From NCBI RefSeq assembly GCF_001723175.1, contig NC_064654.1, positions 186,001-250,000 on the forward strand: a DNA stretch of 64,000 nt. Direction: 5' to 3'. Within the stretch, counting starts at the first letter, position 1. Every line of letters starts with the position of its first letter. A program made the position numbers and the translations under genes. This DNA is from Penicillium oxalicum. Lineage: Eukaryota; Ascomycota; Eurotiomycetes; Eurotiales; Aspergillaceae. This document shows, piece by piece, positions 11,994 to 23,593 of the stretch. The notes under the pieces were generated by a model that did not search any database, was not told the DNA's origin, and was given only the letters and a program-made list of their open reading frames with translations.

Positions 11994-13075
11994 GTCAGCT
12001 CACTACCGAGTGCATTGCATGACGAACCGCAAAGATCGATGCGCGAGGGGTGCCTTTTGAACTGCGGGGAGAGCACGAGAAAATCTGGCGATCGAAGTTG
12101 TGATTGGTGGACAAATTCAAGTCCATCAAATCATTCCTCAGGATGGAGGCTCAAGGTCCAGTACCAATCTCTTAGGGCCTTCTTCAATTTGCATGTTTGT
12201 CATTATGGTGTCAGATAATTGATGTATCGGAACGATGGGCTTGGGTCACCGTCGCAAAAAGGGACCGGTGGCTGCAGAAAGAAGATGCGGCCAGGAGATG
12301 CTGCCACGTCTCGTGACTTTCCGAGTGAACGAGACAGATTCGAGTTTCGGTCCGAGTCATGTCAGCTTTGATTATTCACCCGCTCATTCAGAGTGCAACG
12401 GGGAGAGCTTTCCGAGTCTGAAATGGAAACGAGATGCAAAAAAGGTCCGCCCTAACCGGTCGCAATATCCAATAATGCGAGCTTCAGCCAGGCAACGTGT
12501 CCATCATGCAGTCAAAAGGTAGACGCATGACCTCCAGATTTTTATACGGTCTTGATGAGTCAATCATCATCCAGAGAGTTTCATCCAAGTAATCTTCCAA
12601 GCCACTTGCTCTCTGCTCGACCGCTATGGTGAGTACCTCAACCTCATTACCTCCTTCAGAAAGGCCCGAGGTTTAGCCGCACTGGCCGCTTTCGGCAAGG
12701 CGCACTGGCCTCCGCTGCCAAGCGCCCCGCTGCTCTTCTCGCCTCTCGCCAACTCGCACGTGAGGTGCTGAGGGCTATCCGGATTGCTCTTAGCCATGAC
12801 AGCAGAGTGGGGTGGAGATGGATCTAGACATCCAGCAGCCAATGTTGGCCTTTTTCATCCTCGCTGACGAGTCCCTGGTTCGTGGCCGGGACATTTGTAT
12901 TTGGTTGATTGCCCGTTCTTGCTGCTTCTCTGGCTGTCTGTCGCAACGTTCATAAAGTCGACGCCTCCAGTCCAAGGTCAGATCGAGATTGATTGCTTCA
13001 ATCTTTCAACCTGACCACTTGACACTGCATACTCAGTGAACCTCCCTTGGGATAAATGATCACATCACGTCCATC
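11994..13075. other. divergent intergenic region
   Basis: About 1.1 kb separate the GH43 gene (-) and the MFS gene (+). An ATG directly followed by GTGAGT at about 12625 and a presequence-like reading beyond it attracted attention, but no continuous gene could be built. No XlnR-type GGCTAA/G site was found close to the GH43 start. Confidence 0.5.
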
Positions 13076-14709
13076 ATGGCAACCACGTCAACATGTGTCA
13101 TCCACGAGCGTTCAACCGATACCTCGCATCATATCACGCTAGACACCATGTCCCCGAAAGACAGTCAAGCAGACGACGTGGCCTCCACTGAGCCGACTGG
13201 GGCATTTTCTGTCATGGAGAGGTGGAACAATCCTCGCATCAATGCGTATCGAACCTTCGCGACTTTCTTTAGTTTTCTGGTGATGGGAAGTAACGATGCA
13301 GCTTATGGTGTAAGTGACTCGTAGGCGTGAACTACGCCTCATTTGTTGCGACCCTCACTAACAGCATTCAAGGCCTTGATTCCATACGTAAGAGCTCGCC
13401 AATGTGGTCATGGTTAATGATGGCTTTAGCTCCGAGCTATATTCTGACACCGTCATGGACAGCTTGAGACATACTACGGCTTGACGTATACGGTCGTTTC
13501 CCTAGTTTTCCTCTCGCCGTTGGTCGGATACACCCTCGCTGCGATCCTCAACCACCGCATTCACCACTCCTTGGGTCAACGTGGAGTCGCGTTCATCGGA
13601 CCTAGTTGTCATCTTGTTGCCTACGTGATCAACTGCTTGCATCCGCCGTATCCTGTTCTCGTTATCTCATTTATCTTCGCCGGCTTTGGCAATGGCCTCG
13701 CAGATGCTGCTTGGAACGCGTGGATCGGCAACATGGCCAATGCTAACGAGTTGCTGGGTCTCCTGCACGGTGTGTACGGCTTGGGTGCCGTGTTGGCTCC
13801 CTTGATTGCGACATCAATGATAGCACGGGCCGGCATGCCGTGGTTCACGTTTTTTTATGTGATGGTATAGTCCTTCTCCTCCTTCTCAGTCGCTGCTCTT
13901 TGTCCCTAATGCGTGCCTCATACTGATGGTCACTAGGTCGGCTGTGCGTTCATCGAATTACTCACATGTGGCATTTGCTTCTGGAGAGCAACCGGTGCAG
14001 TCTTTCGCGCCGAGACTTCCAATTCCATCGAGGAAAATCAAAAGGGTGGACTTCGTACTGCGCTCTTCAAGAGACCCTCTGCCCGCGTCACCTGGCTGTG
14101 CTCTCTCTTCTTGCTGTGTTATGTTGGATGCGAGGTAGCGCTCGGCGGCTGGATTGTAACCTTTATGATTCGTGTTCGAAACGGCAGTGCGTTTGCGAGT
14201 GGTATGACGGCAACCGGCTTCTGGCTGGGCATCACGGTAGGGAGAGTCATCTTGGGTTTTGTGACCGCCCGAGTCGGGGAGAAGCTGGCCATCGCGGTAC
14301 GTACACCTGGGCAGGACAAGATTTTGCTGAAGTTGCTGGTTCTTGCTGACCCCAAGAGCAGGCTTACATTGTGCTCTCTATCGCTTGTGGACTTGTACTT
14401 TGGCTTGTTCCGCAATTCTATGCTTCCGCCGTAGCGGTCTCGCTTCAGGGATTTTTTCTGGGACCTCTATTCCCCGGTGCAGTGGTCATGGTCACGAAGC
14501 TTCTGCCTCGCCATCTCCACGTCAGCTCCATCGGGTTCTGTGCAGCCTTTGGTAGCTCTGGCGCCGCAGTTCTGCCTTTTGCCGTCGGTGCGCTGGCCCA
14601 GGCCAAGGGTGTACAAGTACTGCAGCCATTCATAATCGCCTTGTCGGCTGCCATCCTACTGGCATGGCTGGCGTTGCCGCGGGTATCCAAGCAGCAAAGA
14701 ACTGAGTAG
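13076..14709 (+). CDS. MFS transporter, BSC6/fucose-permease-like, with microexon
   Basis: Five exons: 13076-13309, 13373-13387 (15 nt), 13463-13864, 13937-14296 and 14362-14709, giving 452 residues. The microexon encodes ALIPY, and its inclusion turns SNDAAYG into a continuous first helix SNDAAYGALIPYLETYYGL, the pattern expected at the end of helix 1 of this family. About 12 hydrophobic segments follow, including FAGFGNGLADAAWNAWIGNM and LLGLLHGVYGLGAVLAPLIA, typical of small-molecule MFS members annotated as BSC6-like. The short hydrophilic N-terminus ends at WNNPRINAYRTFATFF. The protein is an integral membrane transporter, probably at the plasma membrane. Its substrate is unknown, and its position next to GH43 suggests a sugar or related solute only weakly. 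Confidence 0.9.
13373..13387 (+). other. 15-nt microexon of the MFS gene
   Basis: The sequence between an AAG acceptor (13371-13372) and a GTAAGA donor (13388) encodes five residues, ALIPY, in phase 0. It is flanked by introns of 63 and 75 bp. Without it the first membrane helix would lack its conserved G-x-x-x-P-Y end. Confidence 0.82.
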
Positions 14710-16990
14710 GCCGGGGTCGTTTCGCTGGATGGGGTTTAAATATGGGGTTACGACTGCTGAATTTACACAACGGGGATGGATCCCTAGGTCGCATGTTATC
14801 GTTTGTTCGGTGTCTTTGTGCATTCCGATCTGAAATCGCAGAGCTCGTGACTACAACTGTATGGCTCAAATGCCAAAGTGGGCCCAAAGTAGCGGGAAGG
14901 GATTTGACATGTGACTACCTGGTTTACAAAACGCGCATGTGAACAAGCGCCGGTCGCGGCTTACGGGAATGGAGGACCATCTCGGCATCGGGTTTGATTC
15001 TTTCGCTCATGTGCGTCACCGTACAGTCGAGTAGTCATTAGGTGCAGGGTGCGCTTATCTGATTCGAGCTTGTCAGTGACAAAATACTAAATTGTACGAT
15101 ACTTCCGTTAGCCATCCACGGACTTCCTGCTAGTATGTAGGACTACTACAGATCGGCTACTTACTCCATCCACCTATCCAAAGCTTTCACGCAGTTCGAC
15201 AGTCTGGCAGCACTTGAATCTCCTGGTGCTGCATCCAGGACAGCAAGCAACATGATGATACTACCCAGTGCAAGTGAGATCACCTAGACCGAGAGATGGG
15301 TCAATTCGAATCTTAGTATGTGATGGTCAATTACATCGCCATGTAGTGCGCACCTGCCTTTCTGCTCAGCTTCGGCCTCCTTCCTAGCTCTTATGCGTCC
15401 GAGCAAGAAAGCAACAATGCTGCTCAATTCCATGCATTGAACCCTTAGTTCCTTTGACTCGTGTCTCGGGTACTCATTCAACTATTCTACGTTTTCCCCC
15501 TTCATCAGGCAAGAAATAAAGTGTAATCATCCCGTCCCCATAGGTAGCTAATTCACCACCGAATGATAAATTTAGTCCGAGAGCCCGGTGCGTCCGGCAA
15601 CGGAGCCAACGCTTGAAGGAACTGAAGAGTTTATCTGAGTGGACCGTGAAAGTGGACAATCGAGGCTTCAAGATATGATAAAGTCATAGGTAGACGATTT
15701 CAAGCTGCGACGGGAGATTGCCCTGTGGAGCGTTCATTATGTATAGTCGAGGGCAGGGTCGGCGTTTTGATCGCCATCAATTTGCTCTAGCCTCCCCTTT
15801 CTCTTGAAAGTTCTTACGCAGAGAACTTCAAGAATTCATTCACTTGATTGATGGCACTTCAATGCCGCTGTAGATAGTCTAGCCCGTAGGTGGTAAGTCT
15901 CGAATCCCTCTCTAAGTATGATCTTGAACGGGTGTGCTGCAACTCGGTGGACTGTGTACATTATCACTCTGCCTCTAATTATGAATCTGGCCGACTCATG
16001 CCCTGGCCTCAAGCGACTTTGAAAATCAGGCTCTAGCCCAGGGCTCTGACAGCCCGCTACCGCACACCGTTCAAGACATGTAATCAATACAGACTTCAAT
16101 TGGAGCCTAGGTAGATACCAGGTAGACATATATAATTACGCGCACGACGGCCCACATGCCCGGCTCGTGATGGTATCTTTCAAGTTTTTGAAGATGGAAT
16201 CCAGTGAATCCACTCCAGTCAAGTAGGTATTCGTGCTCAACGATGACATCCCGACCAGGCAAAATCACACGTGGGTTAAGTAGCAATGGCACGAGCAAAA
16301 AATAATCCAGCGTCACTTGACTGCCGGCGATCTGAGATGGATCTGAGATCTGGTGCATGGACTCTAGCGTTACTGCACAATCCTAGTCCCGATGTTGAGG
16401 TGACTAAGGAGCGCTTGATTATCTGATTGGACAAATTGGGATTAAAAGTCGCGGCCAGCTGGTGAATCGAAGATGGTATGATGTAAGTCAAATTCGGACC
16501 CTCGTTTTGATCCAATCATACAGTACCATACCTAGTTCTGGGCCTAGGCTCACTGAGCGGTTGATAGCCTGATACAGCCTAGGTGGGCGATCTTCCTTGT
16601 CGTTATGTACAATTCTTCGATCCGGGCTGGAGTCAGAACCACGAAGATGAGCTTGTTGGCTGGGTTCTTTCATAGTTGATAATGCTTACGGTAATCATTA
16701 CATCTACGCGTACGGGGTAATGAGACTGATTTGGAGTGGTCTACTTCGGACCAAAAATACACCCTGAATATGAGCATCGCCACTCCCGAGTCACTGAAGC
16801 GAGAGCGACACAACTGAAAAAAGTAAAAATCAAATCTCCGATGGAAATGAATCACGGGGGCTCAAACTATAACAGCTCCACGTCAGGCCTACGAGAGGTA
16901 CTTGTAAAATATAGTAGAATTGACTGTCCGGCTGCTTTCCTCGTCTCGGTGTTCTTCGGTCAATGGCGTCCATGACCCGATCTGGACGAG

Positions 16991-16996
16991 CCTCGG
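16991..16996 (+). promoter_or_regulatory. CCTCGG, candidate FarA/FarB fatty-acid response site
   Basis: The hexamer CCTCGG lies about 200 bp upstream of the acyl-CoA oxidase start. CCTCGG is the established core recognised by the FarA/FarB regulators of fatty-acid catabolism in Aspergillus. Assignment here is by motif and context. Confidence 0.5.
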
Positions 16997-17033
16997 TAAC
17001 TTCCTCTTTCGGCCGGTCGCTCGTTCAGCTGGC

Positions 17034-17039
17034 CCTCGG
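17034..17039 (+). promoter_or_regulatory. second CCTCGG motif
   Basis: A second copy of the same hexamer lies about 155 bp upstream of the acyl-CoA oxidase start and 43 bp from the first copy, in the same orientation. Paired copies in one short promoter make chance occurrence less likely. Confidence 0.5.
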
Positions 17040-17078
17040 CCTGGGGCCCCGGAGAGTGCGGCTGGACGTTTCCATGCT

Positions 17079-17084
17079 TATATC
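17079..17084 (+). promoter_or_regulatory. TATA-like element of the acyl-CoA oxidase gene
   Basis: TTATAT lies about 110 bp before the ATG and is followed by a C/T-rich leader, as is usual for strongly expressed fungal genes. Confidence 0.4.
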
Positions 17085-17194
17085 CTTCATCCCCACGATC
17101 TGAGTCCCCGTTTTTTCCTCCCGCATTCATCCATCTCTCTCCTTTTGACTTGTGTCTTCTTCCCTTAGTCCTCTCTACCACTCACACATACACA

Positions 17195-19458
17195 ATGCCC
17201 TCTCCACCTCCAGACTGGGTCAAGGCCCTCAAGCCGGGTGGCCCGCAGGGCTCCGAGCTGCTGGCTCAGGAGCGCGCTCAGTCCAATGTGGACGTCCACA
17301 AACTCTCCGAGCTGCTACACACCAAGGAGCACTTGCAGCTTCAGGACAAGTTAGTCAAGATGCTCTCGTCCGAGAAGGTGTTCGACAAGTCGCAAAACCA
17401 TTCTTTGGGTCGTGTTGATCGCCTCCAGCGCTCGCTCGCCAAGGCGAAGCGCCTGCAGCAGTTGGCCGAGCAGCACAAGTGGAACATGGAGGAGCTGCAT
17501 GCTGCGAACGAGTTGATTGGAGAGCCCACTCCTTACGGTCTGCACGCTAGCATGTTCTTGGTATGTGTCTCCTCTGTATACCAAAGATGTCGCAGGACGG
17601 CGATGTGCACACGACTTGAATGAGAAGCTGACAGTCCTCTTTCTCTCCTCGTAGGTCACTCTCCGTGAGCAAGGAACCCCCGAGCAGCACAAGCTCTTCC
17701 TTGAGCGTGCTGAGAAATACCAGATCATCGGATGTTATGCTCAGACCGAGTTGGGACACGGTTCGAACGTTCGCGGCCTCGAAACGACCGCCACCTGGAA
17801 TCCCGAGGACAAGACTTTCATCATCAACTCCCCCACATTGACTGCCTCCAAATGGTGGATTGGTTCTCTGGGTCGCACAGCCAACCACGCCGTGGTGATG
17901 GCTCAGCTTTATATTGCAGGCAAGAACTATGGTCCTCACCCCTTCGTGGTCCAGGTTCGTGATCTGGAGACCCACCAGCCCATGGAAAATGTTTACGTTG
18001 GCGATATCGGTCCCAAGTTCGGATACAAGTGAGTTTTCGGTCATCATGCCCTGGGTGGTGTTGCTCCTTGGGAAACTTTGGCGCGCTAATATGTGCAACC
18101 TTCACTCTAGCACCATGGATAATGGTTTCCTTCTTTTCAACAACTACAAGATTCCCCATGTCAACATGCTCGCCCGCTTCTCCAGTGTCGATAAGGCGAC
18201 GAATAAATACGTACGCCCCTCGATGCCCACTTTGGTCTACGGTACCATGACATGGGTTCGCTCCAACATTGTCCTTCAGTCCGGTGGTGTTTTGGCCCGC
18301 GGTGTGACCATTGCCACTCGGTACTGCGCCGTTCGCCGGCAGTTCCAGGATCGCGATGCGGATCCCAACGCGGGTGAGACACAGGTTCTCAACTACAAGA
18401 TGGTGCAGGTCCGCCTGTTGCCTCTGTTGGCCTCCATGTACGCCCTTCACTTCACCGGCCGTGGCATGATGCGTCTGTACCAGGAGAACCAGAAGCGCAT
18501 GCAGGCCGCTTCCACTCCCAACCAGGAAACTCGCGGCCCCGGACCCGAGGAGCTCCGCGCTGGTGCCGATCTGCTGGCAGATCTGCACGCCACTTCCTGC
18601 GGTCTCAAGGCTTTGGCGAGTACCACTGCTGGTGAAGGTCTTGAAATCTGTCGTCGCACTTGCGGTGGCCACGGTTACAGCAGCTACAGCGGCATTGGAC
18701 CCTTCTACTCGGACTATCTCCCCACTTTGACCTGGGAAGGTGACAACTACATGCTCACCCAACAGGTGGCTCGCTACCTGTTGAAGTCGGCTCGTGCTGT
18801 CCTTTCGGGCAAGGCTGCTGACAACGATACTTCTCGTATCCTCCGCAACTACTTGGATCGCCGTGAGAAGGGAGCCTCCTTTGACATTCTGGAGGAGGAC
18901 AACGACATCGTGGCTGCCTTTGCCTGGCGCACGGCCCACCTCACCTTTGAGGCCCTGAAGCACCGTGACTCTGAGAAGCGCTCCTGGAACAGCCTGTTGG
19001 TTGACTTCTGGCGCCTGTCGACCGCCCACTCTCAGTACCTCGTGGTGAAGAACTTCTACGAGGCTGTGTCTTCTCCGGAGCTCTCTCAATCCTTGGACCT
19101 TGAGACTAAGACATTGATGCACCAGCTCTTCCGCCTTTACTCTCTCCACACTCTCGAGCGTGAGGCTGCTGAGTTCTTCTCTTCTGGCGCCGTGACCGTC
19201 CGCCAGATTGGTCTCACTCGCACAACTGCCGTGATGAAGCTGCTCGACGAGATCCGCCCACATGCCGTCCGCCTTGTTGACGCCTGGGCCATTCCCGACT
19301 GGCAACTGGACAGCAGTCTGGGTCGCTTCGACGGCGACGTCTACCCCGATTTGTTCCGCCGCGCCAGCCAAGAGAACCCTGTCAACGACCTGGTCTTCGA
19401 TCCCTACCCCTGGAACGAGGCTCTGCTCAAGAACACTCCCCCCAAGAGCAAGCTTTGA
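17195..19458 (+). CDS. peroxisomal acyl-CoA oxidase
   Basis: Three exons, 17195-17560, 17655-18028 and 18111-19458, encode 695 residues, the usual length for the family. It catalyses the FAD-dependent first step of peroxisomal beta-oxidation, forming trans-2-enoyl-CoA and hydrogen peroxide. The FAD-domain signature CYAQTELGHGSNVRGLET is present. RRTCGGHGYSSYSG is followed by TLTWEGDNYML, where Glu at about residue 456 is the expected catalytic base. The chain ends in PPKSKL, a canonical PTS1 peroxisome-import signal. The start is preceded by ACACA, a good fungal context. Splicing makes FGY-NTMDNGFLLF, which matches family continuity. The codon choice is strongly C-biased, suggesting high expression. 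Two upstream CCTCGG motifs fit induction by fatty acids. A 515-codon open frame on the opposite strand is a by-product of this codon bias. Confidence 0.97.
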
Positions 19459-20620
19459 TTGATTTTCCGTTTATAGCGATATTCTTTTTTTTCCCTTTTG
19501 CATGCTTCTGATGTACATTCTCGACTTTTCTGTCATGTGCTAGGACACTTGTCCTTGTGTTTTACGTATGTATCTGGATTGGGCGGTAAGCCGAAGGGAG
19601 ATAGAATCCTAGAGAGACTAGAATAGATCTCATATGTTGAACAAAGGCCTTTTCTCGTCGACAGATCCTCCTAATGCTCTTCATTTCCTGAGGATGCTCG
19701 GCACCTCAAAGCTGAATTTAAGCGATCGGCAAGCCCTGCCGGGCCATTGTCACAGCATGAATTACCTCCGTTCTGGCAACGATCGCCCCTACTTTTGAGG
19801 AACTTATTCGGCCACGATGCGTGTGCGCGGCTTGCTTTTCCTTTCGGCAAAATTGGATGGTTTTAGCCGGGTGGCATGACGTCGGCATGCCGATGCCCGC
19901 ACGAGCCGCGTATCAAACCTGCGATGCAGACCGGCTTTCAAAAAAGTACGTCCCACACACAAGATGACAAGATGACTCTGCGCGTGTCCGGTTGACAATG
20001 TGCGAGCCTCAATACTCGAATGTGGCTTTGGACCACCAAGAATATCTTAGAGAAGACACTCTTGGATGTTTAATCTCCTGCTGCGCAAGCATGGTCTATT
20101 CTTCGAGGGAAGTCATCGTCCTTGAAACACCCTTCACAGCGACTCTTCTCACCCGTGGAGATTGGCGGGGAGATCAACATGGAGATTTCGGTTAAAGAGG
20201 GACGCCTCGCTTTTACCCGACAACCGTCCATCCGTCCCTTAACACCCGACTGGCCTGGTCGCAACAACCGTCTCCATGGACGTTGCAGCAATGACGCAGC
20301 GACCCAGCACGCATTCGTTCAATCTGGGGGCCCCAGAGCCCATTTCAAGTTATTTCTCCGCATCGTTGCGGTCGATCCCTTCCATGGATAGACAAAGACC
20401 CCTGTTGAGGGTTGACTGCTGCAACATGCGGCTTTGTATCGGCGCTAGTCCCCATCTTCGCTTAGGCTGGACTCGAATGCAAGCCACCCGAGAAATGGGC
20501 GCAAGCATGACCATGGTAGTGGACATGTTTATTCATATAAAAAGCCTATCCGAGACTGTGCAGGTTGGATAGAAAGTCAGGAAGACTGATCTGGCTTGTC
20601 AAGGGATCCGTCTCGCCATC
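19459..20620. other. intergenic region with hexose-transporter promoter
   Basis: About 1.2 kb hold the 3' end of the acyl-CoA oxidase transcript and the promoter of the next gene. No other gene is seen; a clear TATA element lies at 20536-20543. Confidence 0.55.
20536..20543 (+). promoter_or_regulatory. TATA box of hexose transporter
   Basis: TATAAAAA lies 78 bp before the ATG at 20621. It is the best TATA element seen in the window and fits a regulated transporter gene. Confidence 0.55.
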
Positions 20621-22610
20621 ATGTATCGGATCGCGAATATCTACGGTGAGTTTCCTCTGGCTTCTCTAGGGGAAGACATTGAATGAAAGACAAAGACTGA
20701 GAGTGAATGGGATGTAGTCCTTGCCGCGTTTGGCACCATCGGTGGTGCCTTGTTTGGTTTTGATGTGAGGTATGTGCTGGGTTCGTTTCTTGGAGGTGTT
20801 CTTCGTTGGCCGAGATTGCTACGGCTGGGGAGAAACAAGTGGATGCTGATATCATCTCGCTGTGTTTGAATAGTTCGATGAGCGCCTGGATTGGCGTCGA
20901 CACATATAATGACTACTTCAACCATCCGGATTCCAACCTCCAAGGAGGTGTAAGTGATACTATCTCATTTCAGGCTCTCACTTTCGAACATTGTCTTGAT
21001 CAACCGATTGAAACTAATGCCGGGTCAACGTTCAGATCACCGCGTCCATGTCCGCCGGGTCCTTTGCCGGGTCAATTGCAGCAGGATGGCTCTCCGATAT
21101 CCTCGGTCGCCGAGGTGCCTTGATGATTGCATCCTTAGTCTGGATCGTCGGAGCGATGGTCCAATGCAGTGCCCAGAATGTCACCCATCTTGTCGCCGGT
21201 CGCGTGGTCAGCGGGCTCGCGGTTGGTGTGACCTCCTCGCAAACATGCGTGTACCTTTCTGAGCTGGCACCCGCCCGTATTCGCGGTCGTGTCGTCGGTA
21301 TACAGCAGTGGGCAATTGAATGGGGTATCCTGATCATGTACCTGATCGCATATGGCTGTGCGGTGGGAGTCTCCGGTCCTGCTGCCTTCCGAATCTGCTG
21401 GGGCATTCAAGCCGTACCCGGTCTGATTCTGTTCATTGCTCTGTTTTTCTTTCCCGAGTCGCCTCGTTGGCTGGCTGCCAAGGAACGATGGGAAGAGGCT
21501 CTGGACGTGCTCGCTTTGATCCATGGCAAAGGCGACCGCAATGACCCCGTGGTGCAAGTTGAGTTTGAGGAAGTTCAAGAGGCCGCCCGCATTGCCCACC
21601 AGTCCAAGGACGTCTCCTTCCTGTCGCTGTTTGGCCCTCGAATCTGGAAGCGTACCATGTGCGGAATGAGCGTGCAGATGTGGCAGCAGTTGCTTGGTGG
21701 TAATGTGGCCATGTACTATGTGGTGTACATCTTCGAGATGGCTGGCTTGGTGAGTTTCTCCTTTCGCTTACGTTTTCTGCGGAAATTTCCTCAAAAAGTG
21801 GACGCTGGCTTACAATATATTCTCAATCAGAGTGGAAACACCACTCTATGGTCATCGGCAATTCAATATGTCATTTTCCTCGTCACGACCGGGATCATGC
21901 TTCCATATATTGACCGTGTTGGTCGTCGCAAACTCTTGCTTTCCGGTTCTGTGATTTGTATGATGATTCATTTTATCATTGCCGGCATCATGGCCACCAA
22001 GGGAAAGCCCGTATCCAATGTCAACGGCAACTATAACCTGACCTGGTCCATCAAAGGTGCATCTGGTATGGCAGTTATCGCCTTTTCCTACATTTTCACC
22101 GGCATCTACGGCTTCACTTGGGTAAGAACTCCCTCCCATTCCCCTTGTTCTTCCCCCATCTCCTGACCGTCTGTCTGATGATCCGCCTTGGGATAAAAAA
22201 AACCCCCCGCCACTAACCCAATGTCCAACTGACAGGCACCCACCGGCTGGATTTACGCATCCGAAGTCTTCCCCCTCAAGTACCGCGCCAAGGGTGTCGG
22301 TCTCTCAGCGTCAGCAAATTGGATTTTCAACTTTGCTCTGGCCTACTTCGTTGCCCCTGCATTTCACAATATCCAGTGGAAAACATACATCATTTTCGGA
22401 GTCTTCTGTTTCGTGATGACATTCCACGTCTTCTTCATGTATCCCGAGACCGTGGGCCGATCTCTAGAAGAGATTGACCTCTTGTTTGATTCCAACGTGA
22501 GACCGTGGAAGACCGCCGCGGTGCATGATCAATTCGGTGATGAAGTGGAGAGACATAAGAGCCAAGTGGCCAAAGAGCAGCCAGAAACTGCTCATCAAGA
22601 AGTTGTCTAG
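20621..22610 (+). CDS. STP-family hexose transporter
   Basis: Six exons: 20621-20645, 20718-20769, 20874-20949, 21036-21749, 21831-22121 and 22236-22610, giving 510 residues. The first three exons are very short (25, 52 and 76 nt), yet their join gives the well-known fungal start MYRIANIYVLAAFGTIGGA and then FGFDVSSMSAWIG. Sugar-porter motifs follow: SDILGRRGAL after helix 2, GRVVSGLAVG, FFFPESPRWL, DRVGRRKLLL, and PETVGRSLEEIDLLF after helix 12. This is a 12-helix plasma-membrane proton/sugar symporter, closest in pattern to high-affinity glucose transporters of the HGT1/MST type. The 81-bp fourth intron is a multiple of three without a stop, so its retention would insert 27 residues into the middle of the protein. 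Confidence 0.95.
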
Positions 22611-23593
22611 ATGAAATCGGGGACAATTTCAGTCATCCTGAGGTTGGATGTGAAACACAGAAAAGAGAACCACATTGGCGACGGGACGATTAGAAGGGAT
22701 TGCATATACACCCCTTGATCAATGTGACCTAATAGATCTATATTCCTTCTTGTTTTGGTATAGAAAAAACCCATGTTCGATTTTCAGTATTCATTCAAGT
22801 CACATAGTACAGACTTTTGAGCACATTTTATTTCATATTGGCTCATATCACTTACTGGTCTTGTTCGTAGGTTTATCTTCCTCCAATAATACCAAGGCAA
22901 CCTCAGCTTGAACGTGTAGATCATTCCACTTGCAGGACCAACCTTAAGCACGTGTCAGCGCTGCCAACTGAAGCTTGACAGGAGTTCAGGTCGTAATCAT
23001 GTAAAACTTAATCAGTGTACAGACAAACGAGAACCGAGCTGAAACCATACATTTATCAAAAGACCAGCCACGGGGGAGTGAACAGCGAGGCTTCAAGATT
23101 TGAAACGGAATATCTAGTATCGAATCTCTTGCACAGCTACACAATACAATTCAAACCCCTGATCTCAGATAAACAGTGCACTTTAATTGCAGAAGTGTAG
23201 CAATTGGGAGAAATTATGGATGGGCTATCATTAGAAAAAGGAAGCTAAATTGTTGGCCTTACTCCATCGGGATCAGGAATAGAATGAAAATCTCATGAGT
23301 CGAGTGTAAAACCAGTAAATCTTCTAGATTGGGTATTGTGTAAGCTATCGACAAATCAAAACGCCGTGACCGTGAGACTATAGAAACAGAGCAGGAAAAT
23401 ATGTACTCAGTGGCCAGAAATGAGCGGCACACGATTGACTGCTCAGAAGTCAAGCCTTGAATCCAAACATGGTCAAATCACCAATACCATCCAAAGCCTC
23501 CTCTGATGAGAAAGTGGCATCGTTATTGCGGGGTATTCAGTCGTCAAGTCGTGTATGTTTTGGAAAATGACACCAAAAATGCGATGAATGAGC
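22611..23593. other. convergent 3' region, no gene
   Basis: About 1 kb separate two convergent sugar-transporter genes. The sequence is A/T-richer than the genes, and I see no coding signal or repeat in it. Confidence 0.6.

Larger units (their letters stand above)
14710..17194. other. intergenic region
   Basis: About 2.5 kb lie between tandem plus-strand genes. The first 2 kb show only short unsupported frames. The last 300 bp are the acyl-CoA oxidase promoter, with two CCTCGG motifs, a TATA-like element and a C/T-rich leader. Confidence 0.55.

Noticed and set aside
12600..12860. ATG followed directly by GTGAGT and a reading that looks like a mitochondrial presequence (GALASAAKRPAALLASRQL)
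   Set aside because: The implied first intron would be only about 31 bp, and no continuation into a recognisable mature protein could be built; possibly a gene relic or chance.
17824..19371. 515-codon open frame antisense to the acyl-CoA oxidase
   Set aside because: It mirrors the highly biased codons of a well-supported gene and has no recognisable domain or start context.
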